A stretch of DNA of 64,000 nucleotides from Enemella dayhoffiae (GTDB lineage Bacteria > Actinomycetota > Actinomycetes > Propionibacteriales > Propionibacteriaceae): the NCBI RefSeq assembly GCF_002250625.1, contig NZ_NMVQ01000044.1, forward strand, positions 107,734-171,733, in the 5' to 3' direction. Each line of letters starts with the position of its first letter. The first letter of the stretch is position 1. This document shows positions 27,926 to 35,572 of the stretch, piece after piece. The position numbers and the translations under genes are program-made. Under the pieces are notes generated by a model that was not told the DNA's origin, searched no databases, and worked only from the letters and a program-made list of their open reading frames with translations.

Positions 27926-28050
27926 TGATCGGGCATCCGACCGGTTCATCGGGCGGGGCAATTGGTCATCGGGCGGCCGATATGGCGTGACAATTTCTGC
28001 CGCCCGATGACAATTTGGGATGCCCGATGAACCATTCGGATGCCCGATGA
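27926..28050. repeat. Six-copy ATCGGGC array, 20-bp period, arranged as an inverted repeat
   Basis: ATCGGGC starts at 27928, 27948 and 27968, and its complement GCCCGAT at 28002, 28022 and 28042, so copies are exactly 20 bp apart within each half. The two halves together form an imperfect inverted repeat of about 50 bp per arm around a 24-bp centre that contains GATATGGCG. It lies in the 772-bp gap between the NlpC/P60 gene and rplJ. The remaining part of that gap upstream of 27926 shows nothing else. Confidence 0.85.
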
Positions 28051-28157
28051 AATTCCGGGACCGCGAGGCGGGTGGGTGAGGAGCCGCTGGTGCGGGTGTG
28101 CCGCCGCAGAGGGGTCCGGCGCAATTTGGACGCCGAGTGGGAGTCGGCGTACGCTTG

Positions 28158-28328
28158 ACTCTGCCGAAGACCGCTGGTCGACCGGGTACGCCCGGTCCGA
28201 AGTCTCCGAAGCCGAACCTGATCCGAGATCAGGGTCAGCCAGGAAGGCCCGCGCAGGTGATGCGAAGCAGTCCGGATCCATGATCCGTTCCGCCCCGTGC
28301 CAGCTGCGCACCGGGGCGTTTTTCTTTG
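28158..28328 (+). promoter_or_regulatory. rplJ (L10) leader with attenuator-like terminator
   Basis: The stretch CTCTGCCGAAGACCGCTGG (28158-28176) and CGCGCAGGTGATGCGAAGC (28252-28270) resemble the conserved L10 leader seen ahead of rplJ in actinobacteria, where L10(L12)4 binds its own mRNA. A GC-rich hairpin (CGCCCCGTGC with GCACCGGGGCG, 28291-28318) then runs into TTTTTCTTT, a typical intrinsic terminator 65 bases before rplJ. Autogenous attenuation of rplJ-rplL is the natural inference. Confidence 0.6.
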
Positions 28329-28394
28329 CCCGGACGGTCGGAGGCGTTGCCACCCGCCGGGTGGCAGACGATGCGAGAAGTGGGAAGGAGCACC

Positions 28395-29030
28395 ATGGCG
28401 AGGCCGGACAAGGCAGCCGCGGTGGCCGAGCTGAAGGACAAGTTCTCCAGCTCTGATGCCGTCGTGCTGACCGAGTACCGCGGACTTTCCGTGGCCGCCC
28501 TGCAGGAGCTGCGTCGCAGCCTTGGACAGGACGCCACGTATGCCGTGACGAAGAACACTCTGACCCAGATCGCCGCCAAGGAGGCCGGGATCGAGGGGCT
28601 GGACGACCAGCTCGTCGGACCGACCGCGCTCACGTTCATCAACGGTGACGTGGCCACGGTGGCGAAGGGTCTGAAGAACTTCAGCAAGGACAACCCGCTT
28701 CTGGTCATCAAGGGTGGCGTGATGGAGGGCAGGCTCCTCGACGCCGATGGGGTCAAGAAGCTTGCCGACCTCGAGTCCCGTGAGGTGCTGCTGGCCAAGC
28801 TGGCCGGTGGCATGAAGGCCAACCTGAACAAGGCCGCCTACGTCCTGGCCGCTCCCGCGTCCAAGCTCGCCCGCGTGCTGGGTGCGCTGGAGGCCGCGGC
28901 CCAGGAGGACCCCTCGAAGATCGGTGGCGCTGGCGCCCCGGTCGCCGACCAGAAGCCCGAGACCGAAGAAGCAGCGCCCGCTGCGGACAACAACGAAACC
29001 GCAGCGGCCGACGCCGCTGACGACAAGTAA
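28395..29030 (+). CDS. rplJ: 50S ribosomal protein L10
   Basis: The 211-residue protein has the L10 N-terminal domain (AVVLTEYRGLSVAALQELRR, VTKNTLTQIA) and a C-terminal helix that carries L7/L12 dimers. The end (about 180-211) is an added Ala/Glu/Asp-rich tail, EEAAPAADNNETAAADAADD. It anchors the ribosomal stalk. ATG 28395 is preceded by GGAAGGAG. rplL follows after 15 bases. Confidence 0.97.
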   Translation: MARPDKAAAVAELKDKFSSSDAVVLTEYRGLSVAALQELRRSLGQDATYAVTKNTLTQIAAKEAGIEGLDDQLVGPTALTFINGDVATVAKGLKNFSKDNPLLVIKGGVMEGRLLDADGVKKLADLESREVLLAKLAGGMKANLNKAAYVLAAPASKLARVLGALEAAAQEDPSKIGGAGAPVADQKPETEEAAPAADNNETAAADAADDK

Positions 29031-29045
29031 GGAAGGACGCCCATC

Positions 29046-29444
29046 ATGGCGAAGCTCAGCAACGACGAGCTCCTTGACGCCTTCAAGGAGATGACCCTGA
29101 TCGAGCTCTCCGAGTTCGTGAAGCTGTTCGAGGAGACCTTCGACGTCACCGCCGCCGCTCCGGTGGCCGTGGCCGCCGCCGGTGCCCCCGCCGCTGGCGG
29201 CGAGGGTGGCGGCGAGGCCGCTGCCGAGGAGTCGGACGAGGTCGACGTGATCCTCGAGGCCGCTGGCGACAAGAAGATCCAGGTCATCAAGGAGGTGCGC
29301 GCCCTCACCTCGCTCGGCCTGAAGGAGGCCAAGGAGCTGGTGGAGTCCGCCCCCAAGGCCGTCCTGGAGAAGGCCAAGAAGGACGACGCCGCCAAGGCCA
29401 AGGAGCAGCTCGAGGCCGCCGGCGCCACCGTCACCCTCAAGTGA
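29046..29444 (+). CDS. rplL: 50S ribosomal protein L7/L12
   Basis: The 132-residue stalk protein has an N-terminal dimerisation domain ([17 protein letters not shown]), an Ala/Gly hinge and the factor-binding CTD ([20 protein letters not shown]). It recruits EF-Tu, EF-G and initiation factors, and forms the L8 complex with L10. Confidence 0.97.
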   Translation: MAKLSNDELLDAFKEMTLIELSEFVKLFEETFDVTAAAPVAVAAAGAPAAGGEGGGEAAAEESDEVDVILEAAGDKKIQVIKEVRALTSLGLKEAKELVESAPKAVLEKAKKDDAAKAKEQLEAAGATVTLK

Positions 29445-29493
29445 CCTGCGCGGTCCGGTCCGGTCGCTGACCGGTTCGGACTCCGGTACGCCG

Positions 29494-29526
29494 AAGGCGG
29501 GCATCCCCTGGGGGGGTGCCCGCCTT
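29494..29526 (+). terminator. Terminator after rplL
   Basis: AAGGCGGGCA (29494-29503) pairs perfectly with TGCCCGCCTT (29517-29526). It separates rplL from the convergent DUF1800 remnant. Confidence 0.8.
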
Positions 29527-29544
29527 CTGCTGTGCCGTCCGGGT

Positions 29545-30317
29545 TCAGCGGGCCCGGGCCACCCCGAGCGGGGTGGCGGTGCTCGACCACCCCGGGACCC
29601 CGACGGTGTGCAGTTCAGGCACCTCCCGACCGAGGTTCTCGTTGGGGTTGTCCCGGGAGTTCGCGTCGTTGTCCAGATAGGCCAGCAGGGCCGGGTGCCG
29701 CAGGGCCGCGAGCAGCAGGTCGGCGAAGCGGCCGAGGGCGTGGCGGCGCAGTACGGTGTGGTTGAAGTGGGCGACGTAGGACTCCGACTTGCCCTGGGCC
29801 CCGACGAAGATCTGGTCGGGCCAGAACTCGGTCATCGACTCCAGCAGGTGCCGGTTGCCAAAGACCTGCCGCAGCACGATCGCGCGGACCAGTGCCGGGG
29901 CCGCCTCCCACGGCCGGTCGGCGGTGTAGGTGCGCACCTCGGCGCCGGTCTCGGCGTTCACCACCGGGTAGTACTTCGCGATGATCGCCTCGACGCGCGG
30001 GTCAGCGACGCCGGCCGGGTTGAGTTGCTCCTCCAGCCACTGCCGTGGCGTACGCCCGGCTATCTGCGCGGTGAGGGTGGCGGTCGGGCGAGGGATGCGC
30101 GACGGGCGAGGTGCCAGGCCGGGCTGGAGCGGCGGGGGAGCCGTTCGGCGGTAGCGGTGGGGATGGCGCGTCGGGTGGCCGGGGCCCTGGTCGGTGTGCC
30201 ACTGGCCGGGCCTGCGGTCGGGTCGGCGCTGGCCGGGCGTCCGTTGACGATCAGCGCCGCTGCCCCGAGGACGGCGGCGCCGAGTGCTCGTCGATTCACA
30301 CCCTGGGGGAGTGGCAT
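29545..30317 (-). pseudogene. DUF1800 family gene, frameshifted and lacking its 3' half
   Basis: ATG 30317 opens with a signal-like N-terminus (RRALGAAVLGAAALIVNG, PASA). It continues to SSPAWHLARRASLARP and then shifts frame near 30075: the family sequence goes on as TATLTAQIAGRTPRQWLEEQ and through FNHTVLRRHALGRFADLL to NPNENLGREVPELHTVGV, all DUF1800 landmarks. It then ends at 29545, about 200 residues short of the usual family length (about 450-500). So there is one internal frameshift and a deleted C-terminal half next to the rplL terminator. DUF1800 proteins are secreted, often Tat-linked, of unknown function. Confidence 0.7.
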
Positions 30318-30370
30318 GTTCGACCTACTCGGCACGCCACCCTAGGAGAGTCCCGACAAGTCGGTAAAGG

Positions 30371-30443
30371 GATACGGGCGGCCGTATCGCGGACCGGTGT
30401 GACACCGGTCACCTACCTAGGCACCCTGGGTAAAGCCTAGGCT
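30371..30443. promoter_or_regulatory. Three dyad-symmetric sites upstream of benA
   Basis: GATACGG/CCGTATC (30371-30388), the perfect 17-mer ACCGGTGTGACACCGGT (30393-30409), and CCTAGGC/GCCTAGG (30416-30441, whose right part is the palindrome AGCCTAGGCT) lie between the divergent DUF1800 start and benA. Such clustered palindromes suggest operators for the ben operon regulator. Which protein binds is unknown. Confidence 0.6.
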
Positions 30444-30545
30444 AAAGACTGAGGCGCCGATCGGGTTCGCGGGCCAGACTGGATTCCAGTGGGTCGCGAA
30501 GTGCGACCACAGTGCCACCGTCGCCACTGGAGGGGTTGCAGCACC

Positions 30546-32141
30546 ATGACCATGCACCTGGATCTCGACCAAGCCGTCATCGAGGACCCCGAGAAGGGTC
30601 TCTATCGCGCCAACCGGTCGATCTTCACCGACGAGGAGATCTTCGAGCTCGAGATGAAGCACATCTTCGAGGGCAACTGGATCTATCTCGCGCACGAGAG
30701 TCAACTGCCCAACCCGGGCGACTACTTCACCACCTACATCGGCCGCCAGCCGATCATGATCACCCGGTCCAAGGACGGCACCCTGAACGGGCTGATCAAC
30801 GCCTGTGCGCACCGCGGCGCGATGCTCTGCCGGCGCAAGACCGACAACCGGCTGACCATCACCTGCCCGTTCCACGGTTGGACCTTCCGCAACGACGGCA
30901 AGCTGCTCAAGGTGAAGGATCCCGAGGACGCCGGCTATCCGGAGCAGTTCAACACCGACGGTTCGCACGACCTGACCCGGATCCCGCGATTCGAGTCCTA
31001 CCGCGGATTCCTGTTCGGCAGCCTGAACCCGGACGTGCTCCCGCTGACCGAGCACCTGGGCGATGCGACCAAGGTGATCGACATGCTGGTCGATCAGTCG
31101 CCCGAGGGGCTGGAGGTGCTGCGCGGCTCGTCCACCTACACCTACGACGGCAACTGGAAGGTGCAGGCCGAGAACGGTGCGGACGGCTACCACGTCACCG
31201 CCACCCACTGGAACTACGCGGCCACCACCTCCCGGCGCTCCACCGGTGAGTCCAAGAACACCACCAAGACCGTGGACGCCGGCAAGTGGGGCAAGCAGGG
31301 CGGCGGCACCTGGTCGTTCCCGAACGGCCACCTGTGCCTGTGGACCTGGGCCGGCAACTGGGAGAGCCGGCCGCTCGTGCCGTGGCTGGACCAACTGAAG
31401 GAGAAGTACGGCGAGGCCAAGGGCGAGTTCATGGTCAAGGGGTCTCGCAACCTGCTGCTCTATCCGAACGTGTACGTGATGGACCAGTTCTCCACCCAGA
31501 TCCGGCACTTCCGCCCGATCTCGGTGAACAAGACCGAGGTCACCATCTATTGCATCGCCCCCAAGGGGGAGAGCGCCGAGGCGCGCGCCCACCGGATCCG
31601 CCAGTATGAGGACTTCTTCAACGCCTCCGGCATGGCGACCCCGGACGACCTGGAGGAGTTCCGCTCCTGCCAGTTCACCTTCCAGGCCACCGCCGCCCCG
31701 TGGAACGACATGAGCCGTGGGGCTGAGCACTGGGTGGACGGGCCGGACCCGGTGGCCGACTCGCTCGGCATGGACGGGGTGATCGCCTCCGGCATCAAGA
31801 ACGAGGACGAGGGGCTCTATCCGATCCAGCACGGCTATTGGCTGCAGGTGATGAGGGCGGCCACCGCGGGCCAGGACGTGGCGCTGGCCGGTGCCAAGCA
31901 GGCGGCCGAGAAGATCGGCGCCGACCACAAGCTGGTCAAGCAGGCCAAGGGTGGTGCGGCGAAGAAGTCCGCAGCGCGCAACGCCAGCCCGGCCAAGAAG
32001 GTGAGCCCCGCCAAGAAGGCGAGCCCCGCCCGGAAGGCCCCGGCCAAGGCGGCCGCGTCGACGCGCAAGACCACCACGGCGAAGGAGGCGGCCCCCGCGA
32101 AGAAGGCCACCACCCGCAAGTCGACCACCAAGCGCGTCTGA
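30546..32141 (+). CDS. benA: Benzoate 1,2-dioxygenase large subunit with histone H1-like tail
   Basis: The 531-residue Rieske oxygenase alpha subunit adds O2 to benzoate to form the cis-diol. Rieske ligands are Cys87/His89 (CAHRG) and Cys107/His110 (CPFHGW). The mononuclear iron site is around Glu209-Asn210...Asp213-x-Tyr-His216 and His221 ([10 protein letters not shown]). Similarity in the body is to BenA/XylX rather than naphthalene types, and BenB/BenC/BenD follow. The enzyme body ends near 460. A further ~65 residues are Lys/Ala/Pro/Ser/Thr-rich with SPAKK and SPARK units, like a histone H1 or HupB tail. ATG 30546 follows GGAGGGG. Confidence 0.9.
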   Translation: MTMHLDLDQAVIEDPEKGLYRANRSIFTDEEIFELEMKHIFEGNWIYLAHESQLPNPGDYFTTYIGRQPIMITRSKDGTLNGLINACAHRGAMLCRRKTDNRLTITCPFHGWTFRNDGKLLKVKDPEDAGYPEQFNTDGSHDLTRIPRFESYRGFLFGSLNPDVLPLTEHLGDATKVIDMLVDQSPEGLEVLRGSSTYTYDGNWKVQAENGADGYHVTATHWNYAATTSRRSTGESKNTTKTVDAGKWGKQGGGTWSFPNGHLCLWTWAGNWESRPLVPWLDQLKEKYGEAKGEFMVKGSRNLLLYPNVYVMDQFSTQIRHFRPISVNKTEVTIYCIAPKGESAEARAHRIRQYEDFFNASGMATPDDLEEFRSCQFTFQATAAPWNDMSRGAEHWVDGPDPVADSLGMDGVIASGIKNEDEGLYPIQHGYWLQVMRAATAGQDVALAGAKQAAEKIGADHKLVKQAKGGAAKKSAARNASPAKKVSPAKKASPARKAPAKAAASTRKTTTAKEAAPAKKATTRKSTTKRV

Positions 32142-32152
32142 GGAGCTGACCC

Positions 32153-32671
32153 ATGACCGACACCCTGCAAGCGGAACAGGTCCGCATCGACCAGACGACG
32201 ATCGAGCAGTTCCTCTATCGCGAGGCCCGCTATCTCGACGACCGGCAGTTCGAGAAGTGGCTGGAGTGCTATCACGACGACGTCGTCTACTGGATGCCCG
32301 CCTGGGACGACAACGGTGAACTCACCCAGGACCCGCAGACCGAGATGTCGCTGATCTACTACGGCAACAAGGGTGGCCTGGAGGATCGGGTCTTCCGGAT
32401 CCGCACCGAGCGTTCCAGCGCCACCTCGATCCCCGAGCCGCGCACCAGCCACAACATCAGCAACGTCGAGGTGATCGAGCGCCGCGGCAACCTGGTGGAC
32501 ATCAGGTTCAACTGGCACACGATGTACTTCCGCTACAGCACGATGGACCCCTATTACGGGACTTCCTTCTATACCATCGATTTCGGCGGCCCGACCCCGT
32601 TGATCCGCCGCAAGACGGTGGTGCTGAAGAACGACTACATCCACCACGTCGTGGACATCTATCACATCTGA
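32153..32671 (+). CDS. benB: Benzoate 1,2-dioxygenase small subunit
   Basis: The 172-residue protein is a ring-hydroxylating dioxygenase beta subunit with a cystatin-like fold: IEQFLYREARYLDDRQFEKW, CYHDDVVYWMPAWDDNGE in two parts, and SHNISNVEV. It forms the alpha3beta3 hexamer with BenA. It starts 11 bases after the benA stop with GAGGAG upstream. Confidence 0.92.
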   Translation: MTDTLQAEQVRIDQTTIEQFLYREARYLDDRQFEKWLECYHDDVVYWMPAWDDNGELTQDPQTEMSLIYYGNKGGLEDRVFRIRTERSSATSIPEPRTSHNISNVEVIERRGNLVDIRFNWHTMYFRYSTMDPYYGTSFYTIDFGGPTPLIRRKTVVLKNDYIHHVVDIYHI

Positions 32672-32687
32672 TCGACCCGGCCATGGA

Positions 32688-32733
32688 GTCGCTCCGCCGC
32701 CTCGCCAGCCCCCGCGGTGGCGGTCGGAGCGAC
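32688..32733 (+). repeat. Hairpin between benB and benC-D
   Basis: GTCGCTCCG (32688-32696) pairs with CGGAGCGAC (32725-32733), with further CCGCC/GGCGG pairing inside. It lies in the 91-bp gap between benB and the fusion gene and could stabilise or process the mRNA. Confidence 0.65.
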
Positions 32734-32762
32734 GCCGGGGTGGCGTACAGGAAAGAGATCCA

Positions 32763-35561
32763 ATGACGGACTTCAAGGTGGCCCTGGCCTTCGAGGACGG
32801 CGTGACCCGGTTCATCACCGTGGCCGACGACCAGAGCGTGGCGGATGCGGCGTACCGGCAGCGCATCAACATCCCGGTGGACTGCAACGACGGAGCCTGC
32901 GGCACCTGCAAGGCGTTCTGCGAGTCCGGCGACTATGACCACGGCTTCTATGTGGAGGACGCGCTCACCGAGGACGAGGCGAGCAAGGGGTATCTCCTTG
33001 CCTGTCAGGCAAAGCCGCAATCGGACCTGGTGCTGCAGATCAACAGCACCTCGGCGGTGGCGAAGACCCAGACCGCCACCTACACCGGCACCGTCACCGA
33101 CGTGCACCGCTATTCCGACAACGTGATGCGGCTGCGGATGACGATCCCGAACCGGGACAAGCTCGCCTACCTCCCCGGGCAGTACGTGAACATCCACGTC
33201 CCCGGCAGCGACGAGACCCGCTCCTATTCGTTCTCCAACGACCCGGGCACCGAGGAGCTGGAGTTCCTGGTGAAGATCATCCCCGGGGGGTTGATGTCGA
33301 CCTGGCTGTCCACCGAGGCGAAGGTGGGCGACGAGGTCACCTTCACCGGCCCGCACGGCTCCTTCTTCCTGCGCGAAGCGCACCGGCCGGTGCTGATGGT
33401 GGCCGGCGGCACGGGGCTGGCGCCGATGCTGTCGATGCTGCGAACCGTTGCAGCGAGCGATTCCAGCCGCACCATCCACCTGGTGTACGGCGCCAACACC
33501 GACGCCGAGGCGGTGGAACTGGAGACCCTCGAGGCGCTGACCTCCGAGATCAAGAACTTCACCTGGGACCACTGCATCGCCGACCCCAAGTCGTCGGCGA
33601 AGAACACCGGCTATGTGATGGGGATCATCGCCGCCGAGCACCTGCACGCCGGTGACGCCGCGGTGTACCTGTGCGGCCCGCCGCCGATGGTCGAGGCCGT
33701 GCGTACCCACTTCGACAACGAACTGGGCATCGAGCCGACCGGCTTCTACTACGAGAAGTTCACCTCCGCGGTGCCGGCGCGCAAGACCGATCCGGTCCAG
33801 GCGCCGGTGGTCGGCACCATCGCCGAGGAGACGGACGCCACCCCGGTTGAACCGCAGGCCCCGACTGCCGAACCGGCCACCCGCGGCGCCGCGGCGGCCG
33901 CCGAACAGGCACTGGCCGGGGCCGCTGCGGCCGCCGACTTCGAGGTCGGCGGGGAGCTGATCACCGCCGGCGAGGAGGCGCGTTCCCTGCTCGGGATCAG
34001 CGTCTTCGCGGCCGCCGAGCTGGATCCGGCCCCGGCCGATGCGGCCCCCGCGACCGAGGACGAGCAGCAGCGGCGTTTCCTGCTGGGACAGGAACTCTTC
34101 GACAACAAGCTGGACGGCGGGCAGCGGCAGCTGGACGCCGATCGGGGCGACGCCCCGGATCAGGGCAGCCGGGACCTGCTCGGTGAGCTGGTGTTCCCGA
34201 CCGCAGAGGTGCAGTCGGTCGGCGGAGCCGAACCGGCCGGGATCGCCGCGCAGTTCGTACGCCGCCCCGGCGCAGCCGACGAGGACCAGCCCGGCGACGG
34301 CTACGAGATCGGCGAGGAACACCCGTCGATCCTCAAGTCGGACGCCATCTTCGAAGCCCGCCAGGCGCTCGAGCTGGGCGCCCTGGAGCTGGTGCTCGGC
34401 CGGATCGGCAGCGGTCAGCTGGCCGGTTACCGGATGCTCGCCGAGGCCACGCTTCCCTATGTGCAGGGGGATCGGTTCGTCGACGCGATGGCCTACACCG
34501 AGACCAACGCGGCGTTCCACGACTATCTGTTCACCCTCACCGGGAACGACCACCTGCGGCAGGCCTACCAGCGGCTCGGGGTGAAGGGGGCGATGGAGGA
34601 CACCCTGCGCAACGCCACCTGGTGTCACCCGCTGTGCGCCAAGGACCACGTCGACATGGTCGACGCGATCGAGGCGGGGCAACGCGACCGGGCGCGGGAG
34701 CTGTTCATGGCGCATGCCGATCGGTCCAAGTCGACCATGCGGCGGGCCATGCAGGATCAACGCAAGCAGCCGGCCAACATCAGCCCCGGTCGCTTCGCCG
34801 GCAAGGTGGTGCTGGTCACCGGCGCCGCGCAGGGGATCGGCGAGGCGGTGGCTCGCCGGATCCACGCCGAGGGCGGGGAGCTGGTGCTGGCCGACCGCAG
34901 CGAGTTGGTCGAGTCGTTGGCCGAGGAGTTGGGGCGTACCGAGTCCGCGGCCGTCGCACAGCTGGCCGACCTGGAGACCTACGCCGGGGCGCAATCCGTG
35001 GTGGACAAGGCGATCCGCCGGTTCGGCCGGGTAGACGTGGCCATCCACGTCGTCGGTGGCACGATCTGGCGCAAGCCCTATGAGAAATACGCCGAGGACG
35101 AGATCACCGCCGAGATCAACCGCTCGCTCTATCCCACCCTGTGGGGTTGCCGAGCCGTGCTGCCGCACCTCTACGAGCAGGGCCACGGGACGATCGTGAA
35201 CGTCTCCTCGGTCGCCACGATGGGGCTGAACCGGTTGCCCTACGCGGCCGCCAAGGGCGGGGTCAACGCGATCACCCGTTCGCTGGCCTTCGAGGCCGCC
35301 CCGCACGGCGTACGCGTGGTCGCCACCGCACCCGGCGGCACCGACGCGCCGCCGCGGCGTATCCCGCGCGGTGGCGAGCCGCAGTCCGATCAGGAACAGC
35401 AGTGGCACCAGGTCACGGTCGACCAGACGCTGGAATCCTCGCTGCTGAAGCGATACGGCACGCTGGACGAACAGGCGGCCGCGATCTGCTTCCTGGCCAG
35501 CGACGAGGCGTCCTACCTGACCGGCCAGGTGCTCCCGGTCGGTGGCGGCGACCTCGGCTGA
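32763..35561 (+). CDS. benCD: Fusion protein: BenC reductase - FCD domain - BenD dihydrodiol dehydrogenase
   Basis: The single 932-residue frame carries three modules. Residues 1-340 are the benzoate dioxygenase reductase: plant-type 2Fe-2S (Cys41, 46, 49, 81), FAD motif RSYSFSN near 157, NAD motif VAGGTGLAPM near 215 and CGPPPMV near 303. Residues 345-520 are Ala/Glu/Pro-rich with three LLG..(V/L)F units (SLLGISVF, FLLGQELF, DLLGELVF). About 525-662 is an FCD-type ligand domain of GntR regulators (NAAFHDYLFTLTGN, DHVDMVDAIEAGQRDRAREL) without any DNA-binding part. About 676-932 is an SDR dehydrogenase, BenD (TGAAQGIG, YAAAKGG), which oxidises the benzoate cis-diol to catechol. Codon use is even throughout and no stop or frameshift is seen. 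Confidence 0.88.
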   Translation: MTDFKVALAFEDGVTRFITVADDQSVADAAYRQRINIPVDCNDGACGTCKAFCESGDYDHGFYVEDALTEDEASKGYLLACQAKPQSDLVLQINSTSAVAKTQTATYTGTVTDVHRYSDNVMRLRMTIPNRDKLAYLPGQYVNIHVPGSDETRSYSFSNDPGTEELEFLVKIIPGGLMSTWLSTEAKVGDEVTFTGPHGSFFLREAHRPVLMVAGGTGLAPMLSMLRTVAASDSSRTIHLVYGANTDAEAVELETLEALTSEIKNFTWDHCIADPKSSAKNTGYVMGIIAAEHLHAGDAAVYLCGPPPMVEAVRTHFDNELGIEPTGFYYEKFTSAVPARKTDPVQAPVVGTIAEETDATPVEPQAPTAEPATRGAAAAAEQALAGAAAAADFEVGGELITAGEEARSLLGISVFAAAELDPAPADAAPATEDEQQRRFLLGQELFDNKLDGGQRQLDADRGDAPDQGSRDLLGELVFPTAEVQSVGGAEPAGIAAQFVRRPGAADEDQPGDGYEIGEEHPSILKSDAIFEARQALELGALELVLGRIGSGQLAGYRMLAEATLPYVQGDRFVDAMAYTETNAAFHDYLFTLTGNDHLRQAYQRLGVKGAMEDTLRNATWCHPLCAKDHVDMVDAIEAGQRDRARELFMAHADRSKSTMRRAMQDQRKQPANISPGRFAGKVVLVTGAAQGIGEAVARRIHAEGGELVLADRSELVESLAEELGRTESAAVAQLADLETYAGAQSVVDKAIRRFGRVDVAIHVVGGTIWRKPYEKYAEDEITAEINRSLYPTLWGCRAVLPHLYEQGHGTIVNVSSVATMGLNRLPYAAAKGGVNAITRSLAFEAAPHGVRVVATAPGGTDAPPRRIPRGGEPQSDQEQQWHQVTVDQTLESSLLKRYGTLDEQAAAICFLASDEASYLTGQVLPVGGGDLG

Positions 35562-35572
35562 GCCGGGTCCCG

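Noticed and set aside
27926..28050. The 20-bp periodic array as a CRISPR
   Set aside because: Repeats are 7-9 bp with 11-13 bp between, in two opposite orientations, and no cas genes are near.
32508..35408. Long minus-strand frame opposite benCD
   Set aside because: It is the mirror of a high-GC gene, rich in Gly/Val/His/Arg, with no start site or family features. Similar antisense frames opposite rpoB, rpoC and fusA-tuf (39980-43543, 43338-47339, 59648-63148) were rejected for the same reason.
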